In this document: one piece after another, positions 11,801-24,157 of the stretch
How positions within the stretch are numbered: position 1 is the first letter of the stretch
How the letters are laid out: each line of letters begins with the position of its first letter
NCBI GenBank assembly: GCA_038093515.1
Contig: JBBPSI010000031.1
Coordinates: forward strand, 1 to 64,000
Origin: Butyriboletus loyo
Taxonomy: Eukaryota; Basidiomycota; Agaricomycetes; Boletales; Boletaceae
Direction: 5' to 3'
Length of the DNA stretch: 64,000 nucleotides
Notes under the pieces: generated by a model
Databases searched by the model: none
Seen by the model: the letters and a program-made list of their open reading frames with translations, nothing else
Told to the model about the DNA's origin: nothing
Position numbers and translations under genes: made by a program

Positions 11801-12068
11801 TTTACCTGCACGTCCGTATCATGTACGAAGTTGCAGTTGGCTCCAAAGCGACAACAGCCTTGACTGTAAAAACGGCATGGTACAGTCTTGCGACTTGAGG
11901 AGCTCATGGCGGACGGCTTGGAAGAGCATGGTGTGCGTGCTATGAGCCATTGATTGAGATCCACAGATCGGCACGGCTCATGCTTGCAGCGTTGTACTAT
12001 CGAAGTCGTCGCTCGTTATGGTATAATCTTTCCACGGCATAGCACAACTTGTAATTATGTAATATTAA
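8811..12068 (-). repeat. Inverted duplication, left arm (A)
   Basis: About 3.25 kb, nearly identical to the reverse complement of 20722-24275. Homology covers the whole RBR ligase gene, its upstream region (through TAATATTACATAATTACAAG) and about 120 bp beyond its stop (CTTGTTGCTTGTA). Arm A lacks about 300 bp present in arm B near the gene's 3' end. The near-identity of coding and intronic bases points to a recent duplication or gene conversion. Confidence 0.93.
8932..11907 (-). CDS. CCCH - RRM-like - RBR E3 ubiquitin ligase, copy A
   Basis: Four exons (11907..11806, 11738..11499, 11445..9185, 9106..8932) close in frame at 925 residues. The N-terminus carries a CCCH zinc finger (CRFYSQGCCRFGANCNFVH). 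RRM-like segments follow (TLHVGNLPLDVNEDD; IRINNLPLSVTDDD), then a KH-like stretch (LKVYGTPRAVDQAREMIKRE). The C-terminal third is an RBR module: RING1 (CPICYDT...GCGHVYC), IBR (HCKTPDC...CPSCFSTVCNGC) and RING2 (KKCPQC...EGCNHMTCR/CGAHICWRC). RBR ligases take ubiquitin onto the RING2 cysteine, here in EGCNHMTC, before transfer. The junction between exons 2 and 3 uses a GTTTCT donor and is the least certain splice. The C-terminus is about 103 residues shorter than copy B, ending GRGGRGCTIM. It sits in the left inverted-repeat arm and is transcribed away from BRR2. Confidence 0.88.
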
Positions 12069-12070
12069 GT

Positions 12071-12266
12071 CCCACTTGACGCCGAGTTACTCCAAAAGCC
12101 CTCTGGCCAAGGGGTGGATCAGTGGAAATGCAGCCTTGAACGGAATCACAGTGTGACAACCCAAAAATCCACTTGAGACGTGCAAGATACAATGATATGA
12201 GTGCCAGCATCATGGTAGACACTTTTTACCCTCGGTAATTTCGTACTAGATATGAATTCAGGCGCT
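12071..12266 (+). repeat. Diverged direct repeat R1, right copy
   Basis: Second copy of the 7838-8014 repeat. It begins within a few bases of the point where arm A homology to arm B stops, so the arm boundary and the repeat boundary almost coincide. Confidence 0.75.
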
Positions 12267-12931
12267 TAACTTAGCCTCTGTTCGCTACTACAGCTTATTG
12301 ATGAGTCTGATTGTTATGAGATTGTGATGTAACTACAATGTTACACTATGTGACATCCATGTAACACGGCTAGCTTCACTGTGTAAACTCTTCTGGGAGA
12401 TGGTCGCTTTCACGTTCATCCTCAGCCTAGGTGTCAGCTTTGTATACTGACATTGGGGGCAGTACGTTTCTTTTGTCTCACTGGCAGTCAGTTGAACCAG
12501 ACCTGAGGCTTTCTGCCACCGCTATGTATTTGAATGCTTCCAAGACTTTTTGCAGTTAAGCTGCTGTCATCTGACTCGGAGATCTCGCCCAGCGAGTGGT
12601 TGTAGCCACCGTGATTGCTGAAGCGCTTGAGTTGCAAGAGACTGAACTTTTGTATCCCGTGGCAGCATTGCATGTGCCATGTTTACCCCCTCTGGTTTTT
12701 TACTTACCGTCCATGCCACACGGGACGCGCAACAAAGTCTTATGTTGTTCAGCGAATTGTTAGAAACCTTCAAGAGTCCCAGGTCCTATGACTTCGTCGT
12801 CGATGGTCGTTGCATTGAAGTATACCAGTTGAAGCAGTTGGTTTGGCAGTGCGACGAACAGACTGACCGGAATTGGCTTGTCAGTGTCTCAGGCTGCTGC
12901 CTTTGTGCAATAATGTTAGTACGCGTGGGGG

Positions 12932-13056
12932 GGTCGTTGTATATTGGGTTGATTGTATGCCACATTACCGGAGTGCAACAATGTATGGTGTATGGCAAGG
13001 CATCTGCAACTTTCACTTTAGTTACGGTTGTAGCGCAGGAATCGTTAATCTACTTT
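12932..13056 (+). repeat. Diverged direct repeat R2, right copy
   Basis: Second copy of the 8470-8605 repeat, in the same order and orientation relative to R1. The stretch 12267-12931 between them shows no gene. A short CTCTGTTCGCTAC string near 12280 recurs near 8440. Confidence 0.75.
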
Positions 13057-13263
13057 AAGTTCAAATCTATGCGTCCTCTCGGGCCTGTGTGTTAGTTTGT
13101 TTACTCATGTTTGAAATGGAGGGCGCTGAGTAAGCTCGGTCCAAGAAGTTGAGATTGTCTCGTCTTTACACAACGACGACAGCGTCGAACAACCATACTT
13201 CAATTCACCCTCGCTCTTTGTTTTACTTCTTCTTTTTTCTCTTTGTAGCATAGCCTCGCCAAA

Positions 13264-16200
13264 ATGTCGGGTCGACCCGCTGGAAAACCAGACCTTTCTG
13301 GATACAACTACGGTGCTATTTCCTCCCTCGTCCTCACAGCCGACCGCTCTGCACTTCCACGACGAGACAAGGAACCGGATGGTGCACCAACCTCCCTCGC
13401 AGGTCGAATCGACCCCAAGGAGATGGGCTCGCGCGTTCTACGAGCCGCTCCAAAAGACATTGAAAAGAAGAAGAAAAAAGCAGGAGACGCCGGCAGACAC
13501 GACGCTCTTGAAAAGGCAGCATCTACAAAGCGTCGTACAGAGGCTGGCTTTGGGTTTGCCGACATCATTGAGGCAACTCAGGATGTCGAAGGATTGACGT
13601 ACCGACCGCGCACCGCAGAGACGCGGGAGGCCTACGAGCTCATGCTGTCGGCCGTGCACCAGACTCTCGGGGACCAAGCTCAGGATATCATTCGTAGCGC
13701 TACGGATACTGTCCTGGAGACCCTCAAAAATGAGAATTTGAAGGACTTTGACAAGAAAAAGGAGATCGAGGAAATCTTGGGCGGTATTTCAAACGACACG
13801 TTCTCCCAACTTGTCGCTCTATCGAAGAAAATAACCGACTACGGTGCTGAGGACGAGCAAGTGGTCGACCCAGACATGGAGCGGAAGGATGCGGAGATTG
13901 ACGAAGAAATTGGAGTTGCAGTTGTCTTCGACGAGGAGGAGCAAGAGGAAGAAGACGAGGAGGGTTACGAAATCCGGGACGAGACCGACGATGAGGAAGA
14001 GGAAGAGGGCGAGGAAGAGGCCAGTGGAGAGGAAAATGCTGGCCCTGATGAGCTGGTTATCGGTGGATCTTCCGCTGCTTCTCAAGCAGGGAAAGCCAAA
14101 GCAGATAAGGATGTCGTTTCTCCACACACCATTGATGGCTTCTGGGTACAGCGACAGATTTCTGAAGTCTACCCTGACCCGGTCACAGCTGCAGACAAAG
14201 CCACCGCAGTCCTCTCCATCCTTGGTTCAGAGTCGGGTTTGCGAGACTGCGAGAACCAGCTGATGGAGTTGTTCGAGTACCAGAGCTTCCACGTCATCAC
14301 GAAGTTCTTAAAGAACAGGGAAGTTATAGTCTGGTGTACCAAGTTGATCCGGAGCGATACAGATGAACGGGTGAACGTAGAGGTCGCGATGCGAGAAAAG
14401 GGTGTCGGATGGATTCTGAGGGAACTGGCGGGAGACCGACAAGCGAAGAAGACCCACGACGATGCCATGGATGTCGACGTCAAAGAGGCCGGTGGAACGG
14501 TGCCCAAGACAGCAACTCTCGCACCAGGTTCCACGGTTCAACCGAAGAAGATTGTCGACCTCGAGAGTATGGCGTTTAGTCAAGGAGGGCACTTGATGTC
14601 GAACAAAAAATGCAAGCTACCTGACGGGTCTTTTAAACGTTCTCGGAAGGGCTTCGAAGAGATCCACGTCCCTGCGCCGAAGAAACACGCCGGCAGTGAT
14701 GATGACCTTGTTCCTGTAACCAAGTTGCCCGAGTGGACACGGGCCGCGTTCACGGTTCCAAAGCTCAATCGGGTGCAGAGCAAGTTGTTCCCTGTTGCGT
14801 TTGGCACAGATGAGCCACTACTCCTTTGCGCACCGACCGGTGCCGGCAAGGTGAGCTGAATCATTGTACCTTGAAGCCATCTCTCATTGGGTTTAACCAG
14901 ACAAACGTTGCAATGTTGGCCGTTCTCAACGAGCTGGCAAAGTACAGAGATGAAGAGACCGGCGAGTTTGCCCTCGACCAGTTCAAGATAGTCTATATTG
15001 CCCCTATGAAAGCCCTCGTACAAGAAATGGTTGGCAACTTTACCTCCCGTCTTACCTCCGCTTTTGGTGTCAAAGTCGGCGAGCTTACCGGAGATTCTCA
15101 AATGACGAAACAGCAAATCTCCGAGACTCAAATCATTGTGACGACACCGGAAAAGTGGGACGTCATCACTCGCAAAAGCACAGATACCAGCTACACGAAT
15201 CTTGTTCGCCTTATGATCATCGACGAGATCCACCTATTGCACGACGAGCGTGGTCCTGTTCTGGAGAGCGTTGTCGCACGTACTATTCGGAGGATGGAGC
15301 AGACCGGTGACTACGTTCGGCTTGTTGGACTGTCCGCAACGTTGCCCAATTACCAAGACGTAGCTACCTTCCTCCGCGTGGACGAGTCGAAAGGACTCTT
15401 TTACTTTGACGCTTCCTACCGTCCGTGCGGACTCCAACAACAATTCATCGGTGTTACTGAGAAGAAAGCTATCAAGCGATTCCAGGTCATGAACGAAGTC
15501 TGCTATGAGAAGCTCCTTGACCAAGCGGGGAAGAACCAAACACTTGTCTTCGTCCACTCTCGCAAGGAAACTGCCAAGACCGCTCGGTTCATACGCGATC
15601 TGGCTATCGAAAAGGAGACAATTACTCAGTTTGTCCGACCCGACTCGGCCACGCGGGAGATTTTGACGGAGGAGGCGGGGAACGTCAAGGATAGCAATTT
15701 GAGGGACTTGCTTCCTTTTGGATTTGCAATCCATCACGCGGGTATGTCGAGAGAGGATAGGACCCTTGTGGAGGAGCTTTTCGCGGATGGTTCTGTGCAG
15801 GTGTTGGTGTGCACAGCGACCCTCGCGTGGGGTGTCAACCTACCCGCACACACCGTCATCATTAAAGGGACGCAGATATACAACCCCGAGAAGGGACGGT
15901 GGGTCGAGTTGTCTTCCCAAGATGTCCTCCAAATGCTTGGACGTGCCGGACGGCCGCAGTACGACACTTACGGCGAAGGCATCATTATCACAAATCACTC
16001 GGAACTTCAGTATTACCTATCGCTCATGAACCAGCAGCTACCCATCGAATCGCAGTTCGTGTCCAAATTGGCGGACAATTTGAATGCAGAGATCGTGCTT
16101 GGGACGGTCAGGAATCGCGACGAAGCAGTGCAATGGTTGGGGTACACATACCTGTGAGTGTTTTCATTCTGCTTGTGGACTTTTCCCATGTCTGACCAAT

Positions 16201-19200
16201 GTCATTAGATACGTACGTATGCTCAAGTCCCCTGGGCTGTACGGAGTCGGAGTCGACTACCAGGAGGATGACAATGGCCTGGTTCAAAAACGTGCCGATA
16301 TTGTTCACTCCGCCGCAGCTCTCCTGGAGAAATGTCACCTCATCAAGTACGAGCGCTCTTCCGGTCGATTCCAGAGCACAGAACTCGGTCGTATTGCATC
16401 GCATTACTATGTGACCCATCACTCGATGGCAACGTATAACCAGCACTTGCGGCCGACAATGTCGACGCTGGAACTGTTCCGAGTGTTTGCGCTCTCGAAC
16501 GAGTTCAAGCTGTTGCCTGTAAGTGACCCATAGGTCTTACTGTTGGATCAGCTCACTCACGGCGCTATCTCCAGGTACGACAAGATGAGAAATTTGAACT
16601 TGCGAAACTGTTGGAACGCGTGCCTATCCCTGTCAAGGAGAGCGTCGACGAGCCTGCCGCCAAAATTAACGTGCTTCTGCAAACGTATATATCCCAGCTC
16701 AAGCTCGAAGGTGCGTCCTTTTCCAGTTCATTCATTCACCTCATTCATGACTGCGGATTGTTTAGGATTTGCGTTGGTTGCGGACATGGTTTTTGTGCAG
16801 CAGTCAGCCGGACGCATACTACGAGCCATGTTCGAAATTTGTCTTAAGCGAGGATGGGCTGTACCAGCTCGGGCATGTCTTGCGTTGTGCAAGATGGTAG
16901 AGCGACGGATGTGAGTCAGGCATCTTAGCTTGTCGACCTTTATGCCTGACTGATGGAACTAGGTGGGGCTCCATGACGCCACTTCGCCAGTTCAAGGGTG
17001 TACCTCAAGAAGTGGTCAGGAAGGCTGAGGGCAAGCAATTCGTGCGTATACCTGTGCAGGATATGGCTGAGTGAGGTACTGATACGACCATTTACCTATT
17101 CTAGCCGTGGTACCGGTACTTCGATTTGACCCCACCTGAGCTTGGAGAGCTCATCGGTATTCCTAATGCCGGTCGCCTCGTTCACCGCCTCGTCCATAAT
17201 TTCCCTAAACTACAGTAGGTGTTTAATTTTTTCTCCATCGAGAGCAATCCTGACCGGAGTTCCCAGACTGCAGGCACAGGTGCAACCTATCACTCGTTCT
17301 CTCTTGCGCATTGATTTGTCCATTGTCCCTGATTTCCGTTGGGAGGAGAAGATCCATGGTGGTGCCGAGTCGTTCTTCATTATCGTCGAGGACGTCGATG
17401 GCGAGATCATCCTCTTCCACGATACATTCGTCCTTCGTCAGCGATACGCGGAAGATGAGCACAATGTCACTATCACCGTCCCGATGTTCGAGCCCGTCCC
17501 TCCCAATTACTACATTTCAGTTGTATCGGATAGATGGTTGCACGCAGAGACGAGACTGCCCATCTCATTCAAGCACCTTATCCTCCCTGAAAAGTTCCCA
17601 CTTCCGACACCGCTCCTCGACCTCCAATCTCTGCCTCTCTCCGCGTTGCACAACAAAGAGTTTGAGGCGATTTACTCGAGCACGATCCAGACATTCAACA
17701 AAATTCAGACGCAAGTGTTCCAAGCGCTCTACACTTCTGACGAAAACGTGTTTGTTGGTGCTCCCACGGGAAGTGGAAAGACTGTCTGCGCCGAATTCGC
17801 ACTGCTCAAGCTATGGAATAAGAAGGACAACTCGAGAGCGGTTTGTGTGGAGCCATATCAGGAGATGGTCGATCAGCGTGTTGTGGAGTGGCGTCGCAAG
17901 TTTAGCGGCGTACAGGGCGGAAAAGAGATCGTAAGTTTGACTGGCGAGACGAGCGCAGACTTGCGTTTGCTGGAGAAAGGTGATGTTATTGTGTGTACAC
18001 CGAGTCAAGTGAGTGTCCGAAAGCACCAAGACTGCTTTTATTCGTTGTTTGATAACTAACTGTCTTGATAGTGGGACATTTTGTCGCGCAGGTGGCGTCA
18101 GAGGAAGAACGTGCAGGCGATTGCCCTGCTTATTGCCGACGAGATTCAGCTCGTCGGCGGGGAAGTTGGTCCGACGTACGAAGTGATCATTTCAAGGACG
18201 CGGTATGTCTCTGCACAGACCGAGAATAAGACACGTATCGTGGCCTGTGGTGTATCGCTTGCAAATGCCCGAGATCTGGGAGAGTGGATAGGTGCTCCGT
18301 CGCATGCTATTTTCAACTTCTCGCCAAGGTAAGCAAGTCAGTGAGAGCGGTTTGTTCGTCGCTCATGATTCATTTAGCTCGCGACCTCTTGACATGGACA
18401 TCCACCTCCAAAGCTTCACCATTCCTCACTACCCTTCATTGATGATTGCCATGTCCAAGCCAGCATACCTCGCCATCGTGGAATACGCACCAACGAAGCC
18501 CGTCATCGTGTTCGTTTCGTCACGACGCCAGTGCCGCCTGACTGTAGACGATCTACTGTTGCATTGTACCGCTGACAACGACCCCGATCGGTTCCTAAAC
18601 ATAGCCGAGGCGGATTTGCGGCCACACCTTGACCACATCAGTGACCAGGGTCTCGTGGAGTGCTTGAAGCACGGCATCGGGTATCACCACGAGGCGCTGG
18701 ATAGGCAAGACAAAGTTATCGTCCAACGCTTGTTCGAGTCCGGTGCGATTCAGGTTTTGGTGGCTTCCAAAGTATGTCTGTTTCCTTGGCGGTTTCGAAG
18801 AGAATGGACTGAAGAATAATGGACTAGGACACAGCATGGAGCCTGCCTGTGGCGAGTTACATGGTAATCATCATGGGGGTGCAATTCTTCGAAGGCAAGG
18901 AACATAGATATGTGGATTATCCTGTAATGGATGTGTTACAGATGATGGGCAGAGCCTGTCGTCCTCGGGAGGATGAGCGGAGTCGGTGCGTGCTGATGTG
19001 TCAGCAGACGCGCAAGGACTTTTACAAGAAATTCTTGTCCGAGGGATTGCCTATCGAGTCGCACCTACCGACGCACCTTCTCCATGACTACTTCTTGGCT
19101 GAGATTGCGGTGAAGACGATCGAGAACAAGCAGGACGCTATGGTAGGTGCTGAATTCGCAGTCGTTTTTCCAAGGGTTGCTCACAAGGGGGGTTATGACA

Positions 19201-20610
19201 GGATATTCTGACATGGTCGTATTTCTATCGCCGGATGACGCAGAACCCGAACTACTACAATCTGCACAACGTCAGCCACCAGGCACTGTCCGACCATCTA
19301 TCGGAACTGGTGGAGAATACGTTGCAAGATCTCGTGAACTCGAAATGTATCGCGATCGGTAGGTTGATATATGGTGGTTATTTACTTGAATCTCAATACC
19401 TTCACAGAGGATGAAATGGATATCTCTGCGCTTAACCTCGGCATGATAGCAGCTTACTATAATATTTCTTGTGAGTAGCAGTTGATGCTATCTTGAACAC
19501 ATCGCTGACTATGCTCATAGATGTGACTGTAGAGGTCTACACGCTATCGCTAAAGGAGCGTACGAAACTCAAAGGCTTGCTGGAAGTTGTATCGTCATCT
19601 GCAGAGTTTGAGTCGATCCCGATTCGCCGGCACGAAGACATCGTCCTGCGTCGGGTATATGACCGCCTACCCGTCAAACTTGAACGGGCAGATTTCGAAG
19701 CACCGCACTTCAAGACATTCCTCCTTCTGCAAGCACACTTTTCACGTATCCAACTGCCGCCCGACCTTGCTACTGACCAATCGTTGGTGCTCGAGAAGGT
19801 GCTAAACTTGCTTTCGGCTTGCGTGGATGTCATGTCGTCGAATGCATGGTTGAGTGCACTTGGAGCTATGGACCTATCGCAGATGTGCGTACAAGGCATG
19901 TGGGAGACGGATTCACCGTTGAAACAAATACCACATTTCGAGTCCGAGGTACGTTTCCTCTTTTTTTTTCACTACAGACGCGGGGACTGATCGCCCGCCT
20001 AGGTCATCAAACGATGCAAGGACGCGGGCATCGAGTCTGTGTATGATATAATGGAAATGGAAGACGACAAGCGAAGCGAGCTGCTGCAGATGGACGTCAG
20101 ACAGATGTACGTTGTGGGATCCAGTTCTATATGATGCATGCTAAGTTTTGTTTGCCATGTGACAGGCGAGACGTGGCCAAGTTCGTCAACTCGTATCCGA
20201 CACTGGAAGTTGCATATGAACTTGCCAAGGGAGAGTACACTGCCGGCGCGCCTATCTTCATCAAAGTTGTGCTCTCTCGGGACGCCGACGAAGAGGATCC
20301 TGACGACCAGATTGTCGTTGCTCCGTTCTACCCTGTGAAAAAGATGGCCAACTGGTGGCTCGTCGTTGGTGAGCCGAGCACGCGGCAGCTGCACGTCATC
20401 AAGCGTGTTACCATCAGCAAGACGCTCGCCGTCAAACTCGAGTTTTCGTTACCCAAGGGCACGCATTCGCTCAAGTTGTATGTGATCTGCGATTCGTACG
20501 TCGGCGCGGACCACGACCTGAGCCTGGATCCGATCGACGTTGCGGAGGGGGAGAGTGACAGCGATGAGGATGATGGGGACGAGAGTGGGGATGATGCGAT
20601 GGAGGAATGA
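13264..20610 (+). CDS. BRR2: U5 snRNP RNA helicase Brr2 (SNRNP200)
   Basis: DExD/H-box helicase that unwinds U4/U6 to activate the spliceosome. Sixteen exons (13264..14850, 14901..16153, 16209..16518, 16575..16710, 16766..16910, 16963..17041, 17105..17214, 17267..18008, 18072..18328, 18378..18771, 18828..19142, 19202..19358, 19408..19470, 19521..19948, 20003..20106, 20166..20610) total 6525 nt, or 2174 residues, the size of yeast and human Brr2. The N-terminus ([36 protein letters not shown]) is Brr2-like and is followed by an acidic Glu-rich stretch. Cassette 1 has CAPTGAGKT (~522-530), DEIH (~637) and SATLPN, all catalytic-grade. Cassette 2 has APTGSGKT (~1372) but DEIQ in motif II and ACGVSL in motif III, fitting the ATPase-dead regulatory cassette of this family. 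Sec63 units follow each cassette. The acidic tail ([19 protein letters not shown]) is typical. Confidence 0.96.
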
Positions 20611-20872
20611 GGTTGTTGTTCATGAACGGATCCTCGCCCTGTATTTTCTAGCACTGTTTGTTTTTCGCTGGTTTGGTTCGTAGCTTATATCATTTGCTTG
20701 AATCTCTTGGAGGTGGAGGCCTAAATATTACATAATTACAAGCTGTGGTAGCCCGTGGAAATATTATACCATAACGAGCGACAGCTTCGGTAGGCGGCTT
20801 GAGCTGTGCCGATCCGGGGATCCTAATTAATGGCCCATAGCACGCACACCATGCTCTTCCAAGCCGTCCATC

Positions 20873-23800
20873 ATGAGCTCCTCAAGTCGCAAGACTGTAC
20901 CATGCCGTTTTTACAGTCAAGGCTGTTGTCGCTTTGGAGCCAACTGCAACTTCGTACATGATACGGACGTGCAGGTAAACCCGCTTCTGTACCGCCGATA
21001 AGCACTCGAATATTGACTTTTGCAACGTTTCAACGCCTCAGCCTACTGGGAAAGAGACACGTTCGCACCAGCCAGTAGTTCGATTCAATTCGTTGGAATA
21101 TATTGACCATACTGAGAACGCTCTTGCCAGTCCCAACGCCACGATTCCGATTCTGCAAAACCGACATCCAGTCCTCCTTCTCACGACACCTCTGATGCCC
21201 GTCACAGACCTTGCCGTGCTTGGAGAGCTGGGACTTGTACCAGAGGGTCCAAGTGCCGGTTCAGTCACGATATCGACGTACGTTTCTAGTTCCTTTACAA
21301 AAGGAACGTATCCGTGATTGAACCGTAGGTACAGAAACCAGGGCTCGAGTCCTCCAGATCGAACAAGCAGAAATTTGCTGCTACTTCACGTCCAGTGCCC
21401 CCTCAGGTGGAGGAAGGCCTCCCCACCTCTTTGGCTGCATGTTCACCGCGTGCTGAGCATAGCCCCCTGGAAGCTGTGCACGTTCGGGCCCAAGAAGCCG
21501 AAGCTGCTGCGGCACGTGAGCGTGCAAACATCATTGCCAGAGAGGAAGCAGCCAAAACGATCAGTCAGGTCGTCTCCGGCTCTATCGTAACCTATAGTGC
21601 AGGACTCGACGTTCCCAGTCTGATAACAGGTTTCGAGACATGCACGTTACATGTTGGAAACCTTCCTCTCGATGTAAACGAGGATGATGTCCACGAGTTA
21701 CTGACGAATCAGGGCTTAGACGTCAATCATTTCCACCTCGTGATCAAGAAAAGGTTTGATCGTAGGCTCGAGGCACACATCATCACAGACATTGCAGCTG
21801 GACGGGTACTTGCCTTGGGTCTCGATGGTGTCGAATTTCAAGAGGAGATTTTGGCGGTCGAAATGTCCGCTACTAACTCCCTTGAGGGTATGAGTGCTGC
21901 GACTGGCCAGAGTTCCGAGATCCTCACCATATCCTGGCGCGCCCCCTCCACGCGCTATATCGCGGAGTACGTCGATATTGCTGTGGCCAATGCCAAAGTC
22001 AAAGAACTGGACTGTTCCATTCATGGCGGTCGTCGCATCAAAGTCGAGATGAACTCTCAACCCCGTGGTCGCTTCGTGCCCAATTTACGACTGAACGCGA
22101 TCAGAATCAACAATCTTCCCCTGTCTGTTACCGATGACGATGTCATCGGTTTCACAGGCTCCCTGTCCGTCAAGCGACTACCCATTGGGGGTGCATCTGG
22201 AATCATGTACTCCGTGGAGCACATTGCTAGACTGATTCGGGATGATATCAAACGGGCTGTTCCAGGAGGACTCAAGAAATTCGACGACCCTTCTGGCGCC
22301 TGTACCATGGGGGGTGTCGTTTTCGCTCGTGCTCACTTTTCGTCATGGGATGACGCCCACGCCGCCTACACACGTCTTTCGGATAGACGATACGGAAACC
22401 AACCTGTTTGGCTCCGACTTCCCGATCCGATGTACTTCACGCTTATTATACCCGTCGAACAGTACAAGGCTCAAAAGGCACAGTGGGATGATCTTTCGAG
22501 CTCGATCAAGGATAGAAGAGCCTGCACGCTCAATGTGCGCGACTGCGGAAATGTTGTTCGTATTCAACTTTCTGGGTCGGTCAAGGAAGCGACGGGTGCC
22601 TTGAAGGTCAGGGTGGAGAATCTGGCTAGGGGTGACAAGGTGGAGGGTTGGCATCGGTCATTGGGCATTCCTGGCAATTTGTTCGTCCTCCGTGTTCATT
22701 CGGAGGCCGGCGCATACCTACGTGCCGATTGGAAACGGCAATCCTTGAAGGTCTATGGGACGCCAAGAGCTGTTGACCAGGCTCGCGAGATGATCAAACG
22801 CGAGCTCGACAGCCTCGCTTCTTTGGACTACACCGTCACCATTGCACGGCATTCTGTGGGCTTTTTTGTCAGAGAGGGGATCCAGCAACTGAAAGAAACA
22901 CTAGGAGAGAACAACGTCCGGTTCGCGATGTCATGCAGGAAAATCACAGTGTCAGGCGGCGAAGAAGCACGACATGCTCTAGATCGTCTTATCACGCTCT
23001 CTTATAAAGGAAAGAGTGACCTCCCCAATGCATCGCAGGGCGGCCAAATTTGCCCAATTTGCTACGACACTGTCTCTTCTCCGCATCAGCTAGGCTGCGG
23101 TCATGTGTATTGTGTCGCCTGCCTCCGCCATTTCATCTCGTCGGCTCTGGATTCGGATCAATTACCTCTGACTTGCCTTGGAGATGAAGCTCGGTGTCGC
23201 GTTCCGGTCGCCATTCCCACAATTCAGCAGTTTCTTCTGCCAGCGTCGTTTAATCGGCTGCTAGAAGCAGCATTCGACGCCTATACCGCGAAACACCCTG
23301 AGCAATTCAAGCACTGTAAAACACCGGACTGCACGCAAATTTATCGTGCTGCCCAGGCTGGTGCAACTCCTCAAACATTGCATTGTCCGTCGTGTTTCTC
23401 CACAGTGTGCAACGGATGTCACGAAGATGAGCACGATGGTCTGTCTTGTGCTGAAAGCAAAGCACGACGAGATCCCGCGGAGCAAGAGCGGCTAAACGAG
23501 GTCTGGATTACCTCGCAAGGCGGACGCGTGAAGAAATGTCCGCAGTGCGACGTACTGATTGAGAAACTGGAGGGGTGTAATCACATGACGTGCCGGTACG
23601 CAACGTTCCTGTGTTCCCTCTGCAGTCCTGAATGGTCTGACTGACCTATCGACGTATAAACTTTGGACGCTAGGTGTGGCGCACACATCTGTTGGCGATG
23701 TATGGGGGTCTTCACTGGCGAGACAATTTACCCTCACATGAACGCCGTCCATGGGACTATCCACGATGATCTGCCAGTTACACCGGAACCACCAGCCTAC

Positions 23801-24157
23801 ATCGGCATTCAGGTCGATATCGAAGAGCAGAGGGAGCTTTTGCGACTGGCGGAGGCGCGGAGGGCTGCTGCGTTTCAAAATGCGAACGGAGGAATACAAG
23901 AGGGACGAGAGAGGGGGGGCTGGAGGGAGCTTCGACTGGCGGAGGCGCGGAGGGTTGCTGCGTTTCAAAATGCAAACGGAGCACGTCCGGTGTGGCACCA
24001 GGAAGAGAGGCCGGAACGTTTCATCCAGTTACAGCGAGAGATGGAGGAGCAGCAGCAGAGACAGATTAGAGAGCAACGTCTGCGCCAAGAAGCAGAGGAA
24101 AGGCGCAGAGCGCAAGCGGGACGAGAGAAGGGAGGCTGGGGTTGTACGATCATGTAG
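20873..24157 (+). CDS. CCCH - RRM-like - RBR E3 ubiquitin ligase, copy B (long form)
   Basis: Exons 20873..20974, 21042..21281, 21335..23595 and 23674..24157 give 1028 residues; exons 1-3 have exactly the lengths of copy A. Domains: CCCH finger at ~11-29, RRM-like segments near 219 and 370, RING1 from ~687, IBR, RING2 from ~849 with the likely catalytic Cys ~862. All Zn ligands seen in copy A are kept. The long last exon adds a charged, Gln/Glu/Arg-rich probable coiled coil (QREMEEQQQRQIREQRLRQE) and an internal duplication of LRLAEARRxAAFQNANG. It ends GGWGCTIM; the CTIM end resembles a CaaX box (Cys, two residues, Met), so prenylation is conceivable but the context is not proof. Upstream frames are closed, so MSSSSRKTVPC is the start. 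RNA binding plus RBR ligase activity is inferred from domains. Confidence 0.9.
23843..23980 (+). repeat. 90-bp-period tandem duplication inside RBR copy B
   Basis: A 48-bp block starting CGACTGGCGGAGGCGCGG and ending AAAATGCGAACGGA (23843-23890) recurs at 23933-23980 with few changes. It encodes two copies of LAEARR(A/V)AAFQNANG. Copy A lacks the whole block. Confidence 0.9.

Noticed and set aside
7838..13056. R1/R2 as long terminal repeats of a retrotransposon carrying the RBR gene
   Set aside because: No reverse transcriptase, integrase or gag coding, no primer-binding site seen, and arm A homology stops at the repeat edge.
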